A DNA stretch of 64,000 nucleotides from contig NZ_CP124613.1 in assembly GCF_029958905.1 (NCBI RefSeq), forward strand, positions 186,001-250,000. Direction: 5' to 3'. Below are positions 45,445 to 55,264 of the stretch, piece by piece (position 1 is the stretch's first letter; each line of letters opens with the position of its first letter). The position numbers and the translations under genes are program-made. Source of the stretch: Vibrio sp. YMD68 (GTDB lineage: Bacteria > Pseudomonadota > Gammaproteobacteria > Enterobacterales > Vibrionaceae). The notes under the pieces are model-generated. The model worked only from the letters and a program-made list of their open reading frames with translations. It had not been told where the DNA came from and made no database searches.

Positions 45445-46685
45445 GAGTGCCCGAATCAATGCCCATAATAAAAGCACACCAGTAACAGCCAAACCGATTC
45501 CGATCCCCGCCCAAATGCCACCCAGCTCGAAGCGATCCATGAGCCACCAAGCAGCGGGAAGCCCAAATAGCCAGTAGCCGATCGCAGTAATAAAAGTCGG
45601 AGCGATGACTATTTTCATCCCTCGTAGCAAGTTAATCGCCAACAGTTGCCAGGCGTCAACAATAAAACTTAGCGCCACCACCCAAATAACCCCCGACAGC
45701 ATCGCGACCAGGTGTGGGTCGTTGAGTTGGAAAAATTGAGCAACTAGCTCTGGATTCATGATAAAAGCACCAGACAGAGCAATACTAATCACGGTAACTA
45801 GTACAAAACTATTCCAAGAAGTCCGCTTCATTTCTTGATGATTACCTGCGCCAAAGTCGCGGCCTACCATAATCGCGGCCGCTTGAGAGAGTCCAAAGTT
45901 AATGTTCCATGTCAAGCTCAGGCATTGAAGTAATATTTGATGAAGTGCTAACGCAGCAATACTGATGGTTCCCGCCATCAAGGTGCCACCGTAAATAAGC
46001 CCATGCTCTAAAAGTGCAGCCACAGCAATCGGGATGCCCATTGCCAGTAAGGGAGTTATCAACGACAAAGAGTATTCTTCTCGATGTTTCCACGGAGCAA
46101 ATATAGCAAACTCTTCTCGTTGAAATACCCAGATAGCCCTAATCCTAGTGGGAAAGCCAAAATATAACTGATCGGGATATTAATAATAACGGTAATGACG
46201 GACATCACCATCACAGATCGTACATGCCCTAGTACACTCGTAAGGCCTCGTAAAACAAGCAATAGCAGCGATGGGAGCATGGCCCACTTTAATGCATCGA
46301 CATACACCATTGCCAATGCCACTGCCTCTTCTGGTTGCTTCGCCATGGTTAAGACCAATGGGGCAAAGTGAAAGAGGATCAATAAAACAGCGGATAAAAT
46401 GAAGGAGAGTAATACCGCCCCTTTCACCGCGTAACGAATTTGTTGGTTACCATAATCCGGTCTTGCCACTCGCTGACCATAAGCAATCGCGATCAAATTG
46501 GCGACACAGCCCACCGTGCTACTGGCAATAATGAAAATGAAGAAATAGATCGATGCGCCTAAACCACCCGCCGCTATCGCCATCACGCTAATTCGCGACA
46601 TCATCCATACATCCGTCAAAACTAATGCCATTGCAATCAGCTGAGATATGATTAATGGGAATGCGAGTGATAGTATTTTTTTCAT
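45424..46685 (-). pseudogene. MATE-family multidrug efflux pump broken by frameshift and deletion
   Basis: Two frames together make one MATE pump. The N-terminal half runs from the ATG at 46685 (AGAGG upstream) to a stop near 46059. The C-terminal half is open to 45424. The first half loses homology after PLGLGLSGY (about 46125). In the other frame FQREEFAIFAPWKHREEYSL is read just upstream and continues into LITPLLAMGIPIAVAALLE, which is typical MATE sequence. About 15-25 residues seem missing between the two, so the change is a small out-of-frame deletion rather than a sequencing-style one-base slip. The start of the C-terminal frame is only a TTG (46068) with no ribosome site. The pump is probably inactive. 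The LysR gene is divergent. Confidence 0.75.
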
Positions 46686-46803
46686 GTCGACCTCTATTAT
46701 TTCGAGCAACATTAAGAGGGAATGTAGTGGATTTCAAATGATATATAATCCAAACTAGCATTACTTCAGATCATGCGAATGGAGAGTCGTCATCACCCCT
46801 TAT

Positions 46804-47742
46804 TTGAATCTTCCTTATTCTCACAATGCACTCAAGGCTTTTGAAGCGGTCGCGAGACTGTCAAGCTTCACTCTGGCAGCAGAAGAGCTGTATGTGACTC
46901 AAAGCGCAGTCAGTCGCCAAGTGAAGCAATTGGAGTCTGACTTAAACATGGCATTGGTTATTCGAAAGCATCGGGCGATTGAGCTTACTAAAGAAGGGCA
47001 ACAGCTTTATTTTACCTTGCAGCAAAGCTACCAATCCCTACAGACGTTATTTGAGTCTTGGCAAACGCCAAAAAGAGAAAAAATCGTCATTAAGGCCGCC
47101 TTAACGTATGCGACTCGCTGTCTTATTCCCAAGATTCATCAACTCAGCGAACGCTATCCAGAACATGACATTGTAGTCATCCCATCGTTAGAAGAAGAAG
47201 CCAGCCTCAATAACAGTGACTATGACTTACTGATTTTCAGCACCCGTTTGAAAGACCATTATCATCATCAGTCGGACATTTCAATTTTGCGTGATGAATA
47301 CATGGCTCCGGTTTGTCGGACGAAAAGCACAGCAGAGAGCGAAGATCTCGCTTCATTATTGGCGATGCCTAGGCTGCATTCGACACTCGCTCATGATGAC
47401 TGGACAGATTGGCTGGCATCCCATCCAAAGGCTCACTCTTCAAACGTTCGAAGTACGACGTTCTTTACTCTCGATCTTGCACTCAGTGCTTGCCTGTCAG
47501 GGCAGGGTGCCACGGTTACCGATCTCCTTTTAATTCTTCCTGAACTGCAACAACGCTTCTTGTATTGCCCTATCGGCACAGAAATAAAGCCCAGTGCTTG
47601 GCAATACTATTGTCACAAGCGAACCAAATCACCGCTGGTAGATGATATTGTCGAGTGGGTAACCAACCTGGCTGCACAAGAAATTACCGCACTGAACGTA
47701 TTAGCCCGTGACAACCAATGGACAGGAAGCGTTGGAAATTAA
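46804..47742 (+). CDS. LysR-family transcriptional regulator (GcvA-like)
   Basis: A 312-residue LysR regulator with helix-turn-helix at about residues 18-62 (SSFTLAAEELYVTQSAVSRQ, then VKQLESDLNMALVIRKHRAIELT) and a LysR substrate-binding domain. The start is unclear. TTG at 46804 gives NLPYSHNALKAFEAVARL but has no close ribosome site. A GGAGAG at 46781-46786 is spaced for an ATC at 46792, which would give ITPYLNLPYSHNALKAF. It is divergent from the broken MATE pump and ends overlapping the 3' end of the M20 peptidase gene by four bases. Confidence 0.85.
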   Translation: MNLPYSHNALKAFEAVARLSSFTLAAEELYVTQSAVSRQVKQLESDLNMALVIRKHRAIELTKEGQQLYFTLQQSYQSLQTLFESWQTPKREKIVIKAALTYATRCLIPKIHQLSERYPEHDIVVIPSLEEEASLNNSDYDLLIFSTRLKDHYHHQSDISILRDEYMAPVCRTKSTAESEDLASLLAMPRLHSTLAHDDWTDWLASHPKAHSSNVRSTTFFTLDLALSACLSGQGATVTDLLLILPELQQRFLYCPIGTEIKPSAWQYYCHKRTKSPLVDDIVEWVTNLAAQEITALNVLARDNQWTGSVGN

Positions 47743-48863
47743 TGGGCTAGCTTCTCGATGATTCTCATTAATAGGCGAATACGAGGCTCAATAGATTCAA
47801 GCAATAGGTATTCTTTGTCACTGTGAAAATCGGCACCAATTGGCCCTAGGCCATCCAGTGTCGGTACGCCTAAAATGGCGGTATTGTTTGCATCTGAGCC
47901 GCCACCTACTTCTTTCCAGCTAATATCAATATCAAGCTCTTGGGCACTTTGCTCCACCAGCTTGATCAGTGTTGCTGTCGCTTCATTGGCTAGCATAGAC
48001 GGTTTATAAGCTTCACGTTTTAACGCCACGTGAATGCCATCAAGAAAGGGATGGTGACTCAAGCCATTCAGTTGGCTATCAATCGCGTCATACTCATCGT
48101 TGCTCCAGAAACGCACATCTACTATCGCCTCGGCATAGTCGGGAACGATGTTGGCCCCTGAGCCACCAGAAACAACACCCACGTTCAACGTGCTTCCCGA
48201 TTCAAAGTTCGTCATCTTGTTCATGGTGATGATCCACTGCGCCATTTCAGTAATGGCGCTGCATCCATTTTGTGGTTCATTACCAGCGTGAGCAGCCTGC
48301 CCATGAAACATCAGTTTATAACGTGCCATCCCTTTTCGAGATTTAACCAAACCACCATCGGCACGAGCAGCCTCCACCACTAACACTTGCTTTGCATGTT
48401 TTGCGACCGATTGTATCCATTCAACCGAGTCTGCCGATCCTGTTTCTTCGTCTGGGTTCATGCAAACGCATATCGAGAGTGTTTCTAATATTTGGGCATC
48501 AAGGTGGCGAAGTGCATAAACCACATTCAGCAATCCTGACTTCATATCAGACACGCCCGGCCCATAGGCTTTATGATCGTCCACGCTCATTGGCCTTTTT
48601 GCTACCGTTCCAGGCGCAAACACCGTATCCATATGCCCAATAAGCATAAGATCGATATGCTCAGAATTCGGCTTATTGCGAACTTCAAGCCCGACTCCTG
48701 CTGGGCCACAATCTCTGCGTTTAACATCCCACCCTTTCATCGCTGAGTATTTTTGTTCAAACTGAGAGGCTATCACCTCAATACCATCAAGCGTGTAGGT
48801 ACCACAATCAACGTTGACCAATGGTTCGAGTTCTTCCAAATAGCTTTTTAATGAAAAATCCAT
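47739..48863 (-). CDS. M20-family metallopeptidase (carboxypeptidase G2-like)
   Basis: A 374-residue cytosolic zinc peptidase or deacylase. Zinc and catalytic residues are visible in LIGHMDTVFAPG (His and Asp), GPGVSDMKSG (bridging Asp), NPDEETGS (base Glu and ligand) and VVEAARADG. A C-terminal DFHSDKEYLLLES holds the last His. A dimerisation lid lies about residues 170-285. There is no signal peptide. Closest in layout to glutamate carboxypeptidase (G2) and related amidases, so substrates may be N-acyl or peptidyl amino acids. It is convergent with the LysR gene and divergent from nhaD. Confidence 0.86.
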   Translation of the reverse strand: MDFSLKSYLEELEPLVNVDCGTYTLDGIEVIASQFEQKYSAMKGWDVKRRDCGPAGVGLEVRNKPNSEHIDLMLIGHMDTVFAPGTVAKRPMSVDDHKAYGPGVSDMKSGLLNVVYALRHLDAQILETLSICVCMNPDEETGSADSVEWIQSVAKHAKQVLVVEAARADGGLVKSRKGMARYKLMFHGQAAHAGNEPQNGCSAITEMAQWIITMNKMTNFESGSTLNVGVVSGGSGANIVPDYAEAIVDVRFWSNDEYDAIDSQLNGLSHHPFLDGIHVALKREAYKPSMLANEATATLIKLVEQSAQELDIDISWKEVGGGSDANNTAILGVPTLDGLGPIGADFHSDKEYLLLESIEPRIRLLMRIIEKLAH

Positions 48864-49082
48864 GTTAACCCCTTATGTGGCATTCTATTGATGCAAAAGC
48901 GATCTAATCAAAGCGCAAAGGTAAGCGTAAAGCAAAGCGATGTTACACCGAGCAACCTTATTCTAGCCTATCTCTTTTTGATTAAAATTAATACGATTCA
49001 AACAGATCCGATGCGCCTCACAGCGAATGTAAGCAAATGTGTATACACTGGTTTCCATCATCATTTCAAGGAGCGAATATGT

Positions 49083-50522
49083 ATGAATAAGCTGTGGTTG
49101 TTACTCGGTGCCCTCGTCACTTTTTTTTCTACCCCGTCCTTTGCATCCGTCAACAATGAACAATACCTGTCACTCACCCAATCGACTGTTGGCTTTGCTG
49201 CGTTAGCGTTATTTACGGTCGCTTATATATTAGTCATGCTAGAAGAATACCTTCAGCTCAGAAAATCCAAACCGGTACTGCTCGCAGCGGGTTTGATATG
49301 GGCAATGATTGGTTACGTCTATCAACAAAATGGCATGGGAGAGGTGGCTAAAGCGGCCCTAGAGCATAATTTACTCGAATACGCTGAGCTCCTGCTGTTC
49401 TTACTCGTCGCGATGACGTACATCAGTGCGATGGAAGAACGCAAGCTCTTTGACGCTTTACAAGCATGGATGGTGGGTAAAGGTTTTGATTTTAAAGCGC
49501 TCTTTTGGATTACGGGCGTACTGGCTTTTTTCATCTCACCTATTGCTGATAACCTAACCACCGCGCTTTTGATGTGCGCTGTGGTACTAAAAGTAGCGGG
49601 CGATAACACCCGGTTTGTTAATCTAGCGTGTATTAATATTGTGATTGCTGCGAATGCAGGGGGCGCGTTCAGTCCATTTGGTGATATCACCACCTTAATG
49701 GTCTGGCAAGCTGGCCATGTATCATTCTCTGAATTTATGCCGCTATTTCTTCCATCAGTTGTGAACTACGTTGTTCCAGCAGCGATCATGTCATTTTTCA
49801 TCCCTGCTACTAAGCCCAATGTAGTGCATCAGCACGTTGAGTTGAAGCGCGGGGCTAGGCGTATTGTTGGCCTCTTTATTCTGACTATCGCTACTGCCGT
49901 TGCTTTCCACGCAGTACTGCATTTCCCACCCGTGATTGGCATGATGATGGGCCTGGCATACCTGCAATTTTTTGGCTTTTTCTTGCGCCGGACTTTGCAC
50001 TCTTCACTGTCCAAGAAAGCCGCACTGGCGATCGCGAATGGCGATGACTACGCCTTAAAACGCTTAGGATCAGTGGCACCGTTTGATGTCTTCCGTCGTG
50101 TCGCCCATGCCGAATGGGACACTTTATTATTTTTCTATGGGGTGGTTATGTGTGTCGGCGGATTAAGCTTAATTGGCTACTTGGGCCTTGCTTCGGAAAT
50201 CATGTATTCCCAGTGGGATCCTGTTTGGGCCAATATCATGGTGGGTATCTTGTCGGCGATCGTCGATAACATTCCGGTGATGTTTGCAGTGCTGACGATG
50301 GATCCTGTGATGTCCATGGGCAACTGGTTATTGGTCACGCTTGCGGCAGGTGTCGGAGGAAGCTTACTGTCGATTGGGTCGGCGGCTGGGGTTGCTCTGA
50401 TGGGAGCAGCGCATGGCAAATACACCTTTTTTGGTCACCTGAAGTGGATGCCAGTGATCATACTGGGATATTCTGCGAGTATTGCAACACATCTACTGCT
50501 TAATGGTCATCTATTTACTTAA
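49083..50522 (+). CDS. nhaD: NhaD-type sodium:proton antiporter
   Basis: A 479-residue inner-membrane antiporter of the ArsB/NhaD superfamily with about twelve helices, with an N-terminal hydrophobic segment (residues 3-23) that may be a signal anchor. Conserved polar blocks are SPIADNLTTALLMCAVV and AGGAFSPFGDITTLMVWQAG in the middle and DNIPVMFAVLTMDP and GSLLSIGSAAGVALMG at the end, all of the NhaD type. The ATG at 49083 follows AAGGAGCG and gives the known family length; the frame is open much further upstream, without conservation. It exports Na+ or Li+ at alkaline pH in a marine cell. Confidence 0.93.
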   Translation: MNKLWLLLGALVTFFSTPSFASVNNEQYLSLTQSTVGFAALALFTVAYILVMLEEYLQLRKSKPVLLAAGLIWAMIGYVYQQNGMGEVAKAALEHNLLEYAELLLFLLVAMTYISAMEERKLFDALQAWMVGKGFDFKALFWITGVLAFFISPIADNLTTALLMCAVVLKVAGDNTRFVNLACINIVIAANAGGAFSPFGDITTLMVWQAGHVSFSEFMPLFLPSVVNYVVPAAIMSFFIPATKPNVVHQHVELKRGARRIVGLFILTIATAVAFHAVLHFPPVIGMMMGLAYLQFFGFFLRRTLHSSLSKKAALAIANGDDYALKRLGSVAPFDVFRRVAHAEWDTLLFFYGVVMCVGGLSLIGYLGLASEIMYSQWDPVWANIMVGILSAIVDNIPVMFAVLTMDPVMSMGNWLLVTLAAGVGGSLLSIGSAAGVALMGAAHGKYTFFGHLKWMPVIILGYSASIATHLLLNGHLFT

Positions 50523-50630
50523 CGGTCGTCTATTTAATTAACGCATATTTAAAACAGTAACTTGGTGATATGAACTTGATTTTATCATCTATGGGTAAAA
50601 GAAAAAGTGTGTGATTTTCTGTCTTGATCG

Positions 50631-51017
50631 TTAAGGCTGGCTATGCTCAAAATTTTCTTTTACCCAAAAGTTCATCAAGCTGTATCGAGCACACGCGCTG
50701 CACGTCAGCACTTCCCCCTCACCATGGATACGCATGACAAGATCATCTCGCTTCTCTTTAGAACTGTTACGAAATTTCACAAAGAGCTCACTGCCATCGA
50801 CTTCAAACTCTCGTGTCATGGTCTGATCCCCAGCTTGATATGTCATCACGCCTTCTTTGAATACCAGTGTATTACTGTTGTATTGATTTGAATAAACGCC
50901 TTCAAAAGAGAGGGTTTCTCGATTCGCGATCTTTTCTATTTTTTCTTGAAAACACCCCTGAATAGAGGTTAAAAGCACCCCGACAACCATCAATTTCAAA
51001 AACCTAGACCTTCCCAT
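50631..51017 (-). CDS. Small putative lipoprotein
   Basis: A 128-residue protein with a lipoprotein signal peptide: a Lys/Arg start, hydrophobic core and the lipobox LTSIQGC with Cys22. The mature part (FQEKIEKIANRETLSFEGVY) is short and beta-rich, with a Cys pair in LTCSACARYS. No known family is recognised. It is 19 bases after ogt, same strand, and probably shares its transcript. Confidence 0.65.
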   Translation of the reverse strand: MGRSRFLKLMVVGVLLTSIQGCFQEKIEKIANRETLSFEGVYSNQYNSNTLVFKEGVMTYQAGDQTMTREFEVDGSELFVKFRNSSKEKRDDLVMRIHGEGEVLTCSACARYSLMNFWVKENFEHSQP

Positions 51018-51036
51018 CGCCGCTATATTCCTTGTG

Positions 51037-51507
51037 CTAAACCGCTTCTAGCTCTAATAATGCTTTTTTTGCGTCAATTCCGCCAGCATATCCCGTTAAT
51101 TTGCCATTTTTTCCGATGACTCGGTGGCAGGGAATGATAATGGATATCGGGTTTTTTCCATTTGCCATGCCAACTGCTCTCACTGCTTTAGGATTATCAA
51201 TATTGATAGCCAACTGCTGATATGTCCGTGTTTCACCAAAGGGAATCTCTGCTAGTGCTTGCCAAACCTGCTGCTGAAACGGTGTCCCTTGAGGCGCGAC
51301 AGGCACACTGAATTGAGTTCTCTTTTTGGCAAAGTACTCTTCAAGCTGCTGAATCGTTTCTTTAAGTATAGGGTGATCTTCGTCTTTTGTTCCCAATTGT
51401 TGGGGTAGCGTCGTATTAACGGGTAACCAGATACCCAATAATCCTTTCTCATTAGCTTGAAGAGTCAATAGCCCTAATAGACTCTGGTAATAAGTGAATG
51501 ATGTCAT
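51037..51507 (-). CDS. ogt: Ogt-type methylated-DNA--protein-cysteine methyltransferase
   Basis: A 156-residue DNA-repair protein that takes methyl groups from O6-methylguanine onto its own Cys127 in IIPCHRVIG. The C-terminal domain also has the helix-turn-helix and Arg-finger block FQQQVWQALAEIPFGETRTYQQLA and ends with GYAGGIDAKKALLELE. The ATG at 51507 is chosen; a TTG at 51525 would add six residues. The short N-terminal domain lacks the Ada methylphosphotriester part, so it is Ogt-type. The small lipoprotein gene lies immediately downstream. Confidence 0.93.
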   Translation of the reverse strand: MTSFTYYQSLLGLLTLQANEKGLLGIWLPVNTTLPQQLGTKDEDHPILKETIQQLEEYFAKKRTQFSVPVAPQGTPFQQQVWQALAEIPFGETRTYQQLAINIDNPKAVRAVGMANGKNPISIIIPCHRVIGKNGKLTGYAGGIDAKKALLELEAV

Positions 51508-51764
51508 AATGTATATTCCCAGCAATGAAAGTTATTTAGGCACCAGTGTAACAACAATTGTCCTTTGAATTCGCCATATTCGGAACTCAATGATCGTAAC
51601 TGAAAGGGAGTTAGGCTAGCTGACAGCAATTGCATACCCACGCGACACCCAGTGACATGCTTTCCCTTTCTACTGGAAAAACTTGTCTACTGGAATCCCA
51701 TCTTAATGCGTTCTGACTGCTGTTTCTATTTACACTGTAAAGAACGAAAGGGGGCTATGGCTCG

Positions 51765-51796
51765 ATTGTTCTATTGTTCTATTGTTCTATTGTTCT
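51765..51796. repeat. 8-bp tandem repeat overlapping the end of the GGDEF-EAL gene
   Basis: ATTGTTCT is present four times exactly (51765-51796). On the minus strand it encodes part of the final AIEQ and stop codon. Extra copies would fall after the stop, so the protein should be unaffected by copy-number change. Confidence 0.9.
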
Positions 51797-54081
51797 ATTG
51801 CAACAGAAACAGCATCAGGCTGGTTGAGCACCCACTTATAAAATTCTTCCGCGGGCATTGGGCGGGCATAGTAATAGCCCTGCATTGTGATCTCAGCGGA
51901 ACGAAAGAAATCAGCTTGGCTTTTCTCTTCAACCCCCTCGGCAACCACATCAACCTTTAGATGATTGGCCAGTGTAATGATGGTATCAACAATGCCAGTG
52001 CCTACTTGGCTGGCTTTCATATTGTCGACAAAACTCTTATCTATTTTTAGTTCATTAATAGGAAATACCTGTAGATAAGCAAGAGATGAATACCCTGTCC
52101 CAAAGTCATCAATAGATACGCGAAAACCCTCTTGTTTTAACCCTTGCATTTGTTGTACGGCATTATCCACATCTTCCACTAACATGCTTTCCGTCAACTC
52201 AAGAGTGATATGGCAAGGAGAAATTGACTCTGAATCAAAAAATTGGACCAATTCAGTGCATAAATCGACATTTTTACCTTGAGCCGCACTGATGTTTATG
52301 GAAAGGCTAAAAGAAGGATCGATGACTTCCTGCTCTTGAAGATGACGAAGCAACTGACAACTGTCTTTCATGACAATGGTTTGTAAATCGTTAATAACAC
52401 CGATTTCTTCTGCAATAGAAATGAAATCGAGCGGCGGGATCATTCCTCGTTCAGGGTGAAGCCAACGAACAAGGGCTTCAGCGCCTTTAAGTCGACCATT
52501 TGGCCCAATCTGAGGCTGAAAATAGGTCACAATTTGCCCGAGTTTTATCGAATCTTTGAGCTCACTTTCAAAAGTGAAACGACTCTTTAGGCTTTCGTGA
52601 ATTGCAGGATCAAAGAAACAGTAATCGGAGTGCGTGCTTCGCTTCGCTGAGTACATGGCGGTATCCGCACACATTAATATCTCGTCTTCATTCTTATCCT
52701 TGTCAGTCATCAAAGTGATCCCAACACTCGCTTCAACAGTGATGTCTCTTCCGCACAAAGAAAAAGGCTGATTGAGTAAATTCAGTAACTGATCTGCAAT
52801 TTGAGACGCGTAGTCCGTCAGCGGCTTTTCTTCATCAAAAAGCTCAGAAAGTATGATGACAAATTCATCTCCCCCTATCCGAGAGAAAGTGTCGTTGGGG
52901 CTGAGGCTGGTTGATAACCGAATACAGACCTCTTTGAGTAGGTTATCCCCCGCGGTATGGCCTAGCGTGTCATTGACGCTTTTAAAGTTATTGAGGTCAA
53001 TGTATAAGAGTGCCGCCATTTTCTTTTTCTCGATGAGCGCTGTAATGGTGGTTTTTAAGTGGTTAAGTAAATACCGTCGATTGGGTAAGCTGGTCAGTAG
53101 ATCCTGGTAGGCCAATTCTTCTATTTTTTCTGCGGCTTCTTTTCTTTCTGTTATATCGCGCTCAAGCCAAAGTGCGTGGGATATCCCCTCGACTTCTTTG
53201 CCATATCCTTCAATTGGGGTGATTCGACTTTCATAATAGTGGAGGCCATCACTTTTCTGTCTTTGATACTCGAAGACTTTAAGGGTACCACTTTCAATAG
53301 TACGTTCTATTGCTTCCCGGCAAGAGCATTTCTCAGATTGACTTTCCCCAGAAAGAATAAGCTTGCCAGTAAGGCTTTTTTCCGGTGCACAATGGGGGCC
53401 CATATTGCTGCCGTAATAATCGATACATTGCGCTTTTTGGTCATAGATAAAAATTTGATCCGGCAACACGCTAGTCATCGCCTCAACTTTGCTGTGGCTC
53501 AATCTCAATTTTTTGTTGAGTTCAACTTCACGTTTAAACGCTCGGTGCTTTTCTATGGCCAAACCCGTTAAGTGAGAGAATCGGTCAATGACGCGTAACT
53601 CGGCTTCTGAGGGCGATCTCGGTTGCGCATAATACACAGCGAACGTGCCCAGCACTTGATAATCGGTAGACAATATCGGTGTTGACCAGCAGGCGTTTAA
53701 ACCAAAGCTCATGGCGAGATCTTTAAAGTTCTGCCATTTAGAATCGGATCCAATCTCTTTTGCAACATAGCGCTCTTTGCTGAATGCGGCTGTTCCACAT
53801 GACCCGACACTGGCTCCAATCACCACACCATCGATGGCTTGGCAATACGCTTTGGGTAAGCTGGGCGCCGCACCATGGTAAAGAGTATCGTTTCTGAGCA
53901 GCAGAATAGAACTCATTGCCTGTGTTGAGGAAAAGATCTGTTCGATGCCATTGCATATGTAGCCAAGCGCTTCTTTTAGGTCAATGCTCAGAGCAATTTT
54001 TTCAATCGCGCCTTGCTGAATCTCAAGGAGCTCATTGAGATGAGACGCAGAATCAAACTGATTATTATCTAAATCCGACAT
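51787..54081 (-). CDS. GAF-PAS-GGDEF-EAL signalling protein (c-di-GMP turnover)
   Basis: A 764-residue cytosolic protein. A GAF domain lies at about residues 25-170 and a PAS-like domain at about 185-310. GGDEF at about 320-480 has the intact signature FSRIGGDEFVIIL. EAL at about 500-750 has GAEALVRWLHP, the DDFGTGYSSL motif and VAEGVEEKSQADF, so phosphodiesterase activity is likely. The ATG at 54081 follows AAGGTAATGCT. The frame is open 42 codons upstream without matching the family. Both catalytic motifs appear intact, so either activity is possible and the GAF/PAS domains would set the balance. It is a single-gene unit. Confidence 0.92.
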   Translation of the reverse strand: MSDLDNNQFDSASHLNELLEIQQGAIEKIALSIDLKEALGYICNGIEQIFSSTQAMSSILLLRNDTLYHGAAPSLPKAYCQAIDGVVIGASVGSCGTAAFSKERYVAKEIGSDSKWQNFKDLAMSFGLNACWSTPILSTDYQVLGTFAVYYAQPRSPSEAELRVIDRFSHLTGLAIEKHRAFKREVELNKKLRLSHSKVEAMTSVLPDQIFIYDQKAQCIDYYGSNMGPHCAPEKSLTGKLILSGESQSEKCSCREAIERTIESGTLKVFEYQRQKSDGLHYYESRITPIEGYGKEVEGISHALWLERDITERKEAAEKIEELAYQDLLTSLPNRRYLLNHLKTTITALIEKKKMAALLYIDLNNFKSVNDTLGHTAGDNLLKEVCIRLSTSLSPNDTFSRIGGDEFVIILSELFDEEKPLTDYASQIADQLLNLLNQPFSLCGRDITVEASVGITLMTDKDKNEDEILMCADTAMYSAKRSTHSDYCFFDPAIHESLKSRFTFESELKDSIKLGQIVTYFQPQIGPNGRLKGAEALVRWLHPERGMIPPLDFISIAEEIGVINDLQTIVMKDSCQLLRHLQEQEVIDPSFSLSINISAAQGKNVDLCTELVQFFDSESISPCHITLELTESMLVEDVDNAVQQMQGLKQEGFRVSIDDFGTGYSSLAYLQVFPINELKIDKSFVDNMKASQVGTGIVDTIITLANHLKVDVVAEGVEEKSQADFFRSAEITMQGYYYARPMPAEEFYKWVLNQPDAVSVAIEQ

Positions 54082-54381
54082 AGCATTACCTTGGCGTTTG
54101 GACACAAGACGTGATTTTATGAAACAGGCTTCACTAACAATATAGCTATTGCTCACTGCTTTAACACTATGGCACGACAGAACTGTGACGTTTGTATGTT
54201 GCTTCAAGTACGCGTGATTTTTTTCGTCTTTCTTCTTTTTTGCAATAACAATGAAACATTAATCAGCAAAATTAGATTAAGTCACCTCAACTTGGGTGAA
54301 GGAAGGAATGCTAGTCAGGTATTCGCTTTCAAAAATTCGCCGTAACTGGCGTGAGCACAATAGTGATATACAGAGGATGTT

Positions 54382-54858
54382 ATGTCTGAAACTGAATTTC
54401 GATTTGGGAAGAAGCGTTATTACGATAACAAAAAGTTCCCGCGCGGATTTGCTAAATCTGGCGACTTCACCCTTGCCGAAGAAGAGCTGCTGATTCTCTA
54501 TGGCGATACAATGAAAGCGCTTGATCTAGGAGAAATCGATCCTGATAATGCCGAAGAAAAACACTTCATCAAAACATTGAAATCACCACAAAAGGCAAAA
54601 TCAAAATTAGAAAAAGTGTGGCTGAAGTATAAACAAATCGTAACAGGGAAAAAGCGTTTTCATTCGCTCAGCAGCAGTACCAAACCGCGAGCGGAACCTC
54701 GCGTTCAAGCGATTCATTCTTTAGAAATGGAGCGCGATGAGACGAGCTATGAGGCCGACGTTTCGTTCGATGAGTTGTCACTGGAAGAAGCCGAATTCAG
54801 CCATGCGAATGTCGCTCATACATCCAGTAATCAGGCACCTTTAAGCGATCATCATTAA
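54382..54858 (+). CDS. DUF413 / MaoP-like protein
   Basis: A 158-residue protein whose first 110 residues match the DUF413 (YifE/MaoP) family: RYYDNKKFPRGFAKSGDFTL near the start, then LDLGEIDPDNAEEKHF, and VWLKYKQIVTGKKRFHSLS. In E. coli this family (MaoP) is needed to organise the Ori macrodomain. The C-terminal 50 residues are acidic and longer than in E. coli and look disordered. The ATG follows GAGGATGTT. It may be a paralogue of the main chromosome copy, so the gene name is withheld. It stands alone. Confidence 0.82.
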   Translation: MSETEFRFGKKRYYDNKKFPRGFAKSGDFTLAEEELLILYGDTMKALDLGEIDPDNAEEKHFIKTLKSPQKAKSKLEKVWLKYKQIVTGKKRFHSLSSSTKPRAEPRVQAIHSLEMERDETSYEADVSFDELSLEEAEFSHANVAHTSSNQAPLSDHH

Positions 54859-55012
54859 AGCGTAAATCATTGAGTGAAGAGCATGATTTGAAATCCATTA
54901 ATTCAACATCATTCATTAGAAACTGTGCGCTATAAACCACAGGCTCTAAACCAGTGAGAGAACGCGGTTAAGAACAACAGGCTATACCGGACGATGAATA
55001 CGGCTTTAAACC

Positions 55013-55264
55013 TTATTGTGCGAGTATGGCCAATTTTTTTAAAAATGCATCTCTGCAACTGAGTTGGTTGTAATCAAGATGAAAACGTTTCAGCGAGCAG
55101 ACTTTAAGATCGACCCCTTCTCCACGCAAATGAATCGGGAAACCATCATGTCTATTCAACGCTTCGATACCGTCGAGGATCCTGCCTTGCGGCGTGATGC
55201 GCCCTTGTTTCATGACCGTCTCGTAGGCCTGCAATATTTGTGTCGGGTTTAAGCCATTCTTCAT
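55013..55264 (-). CDS. DUF3081-like small protein
   Basis: An 83-residue protein starting at ATG 55264 (MKNGLNPTQILQAYETV); a GTG at 55273 is also possible. It follows the DUF3081 pattern: helix, then QGRILDGIEALNRHDGFPIH and VDLKVCSLKRFHLDY, where the HDGxxIxL and FHxDY positions are conserved. Function is unknown. It is a single gene, in the reverse direction, between the MaoP-like and nagB genes. Confidence 0.6.
   Translation of the reverse strand: MKNGLNPTQILQAYETVMKQGRITPQGRILDGIEALNRHDGFPIHLRGEGVDLKVCSLKRFHLDYNQLSCRDAFLKKLAILAQ

Noticed and set aside
45424..46068. C-terminal MATE half as a separate functional gene
   Set aside because: Its only start is TTG without a ribosome site, and conserved MATE sequence continues upstream of it in the same frame.
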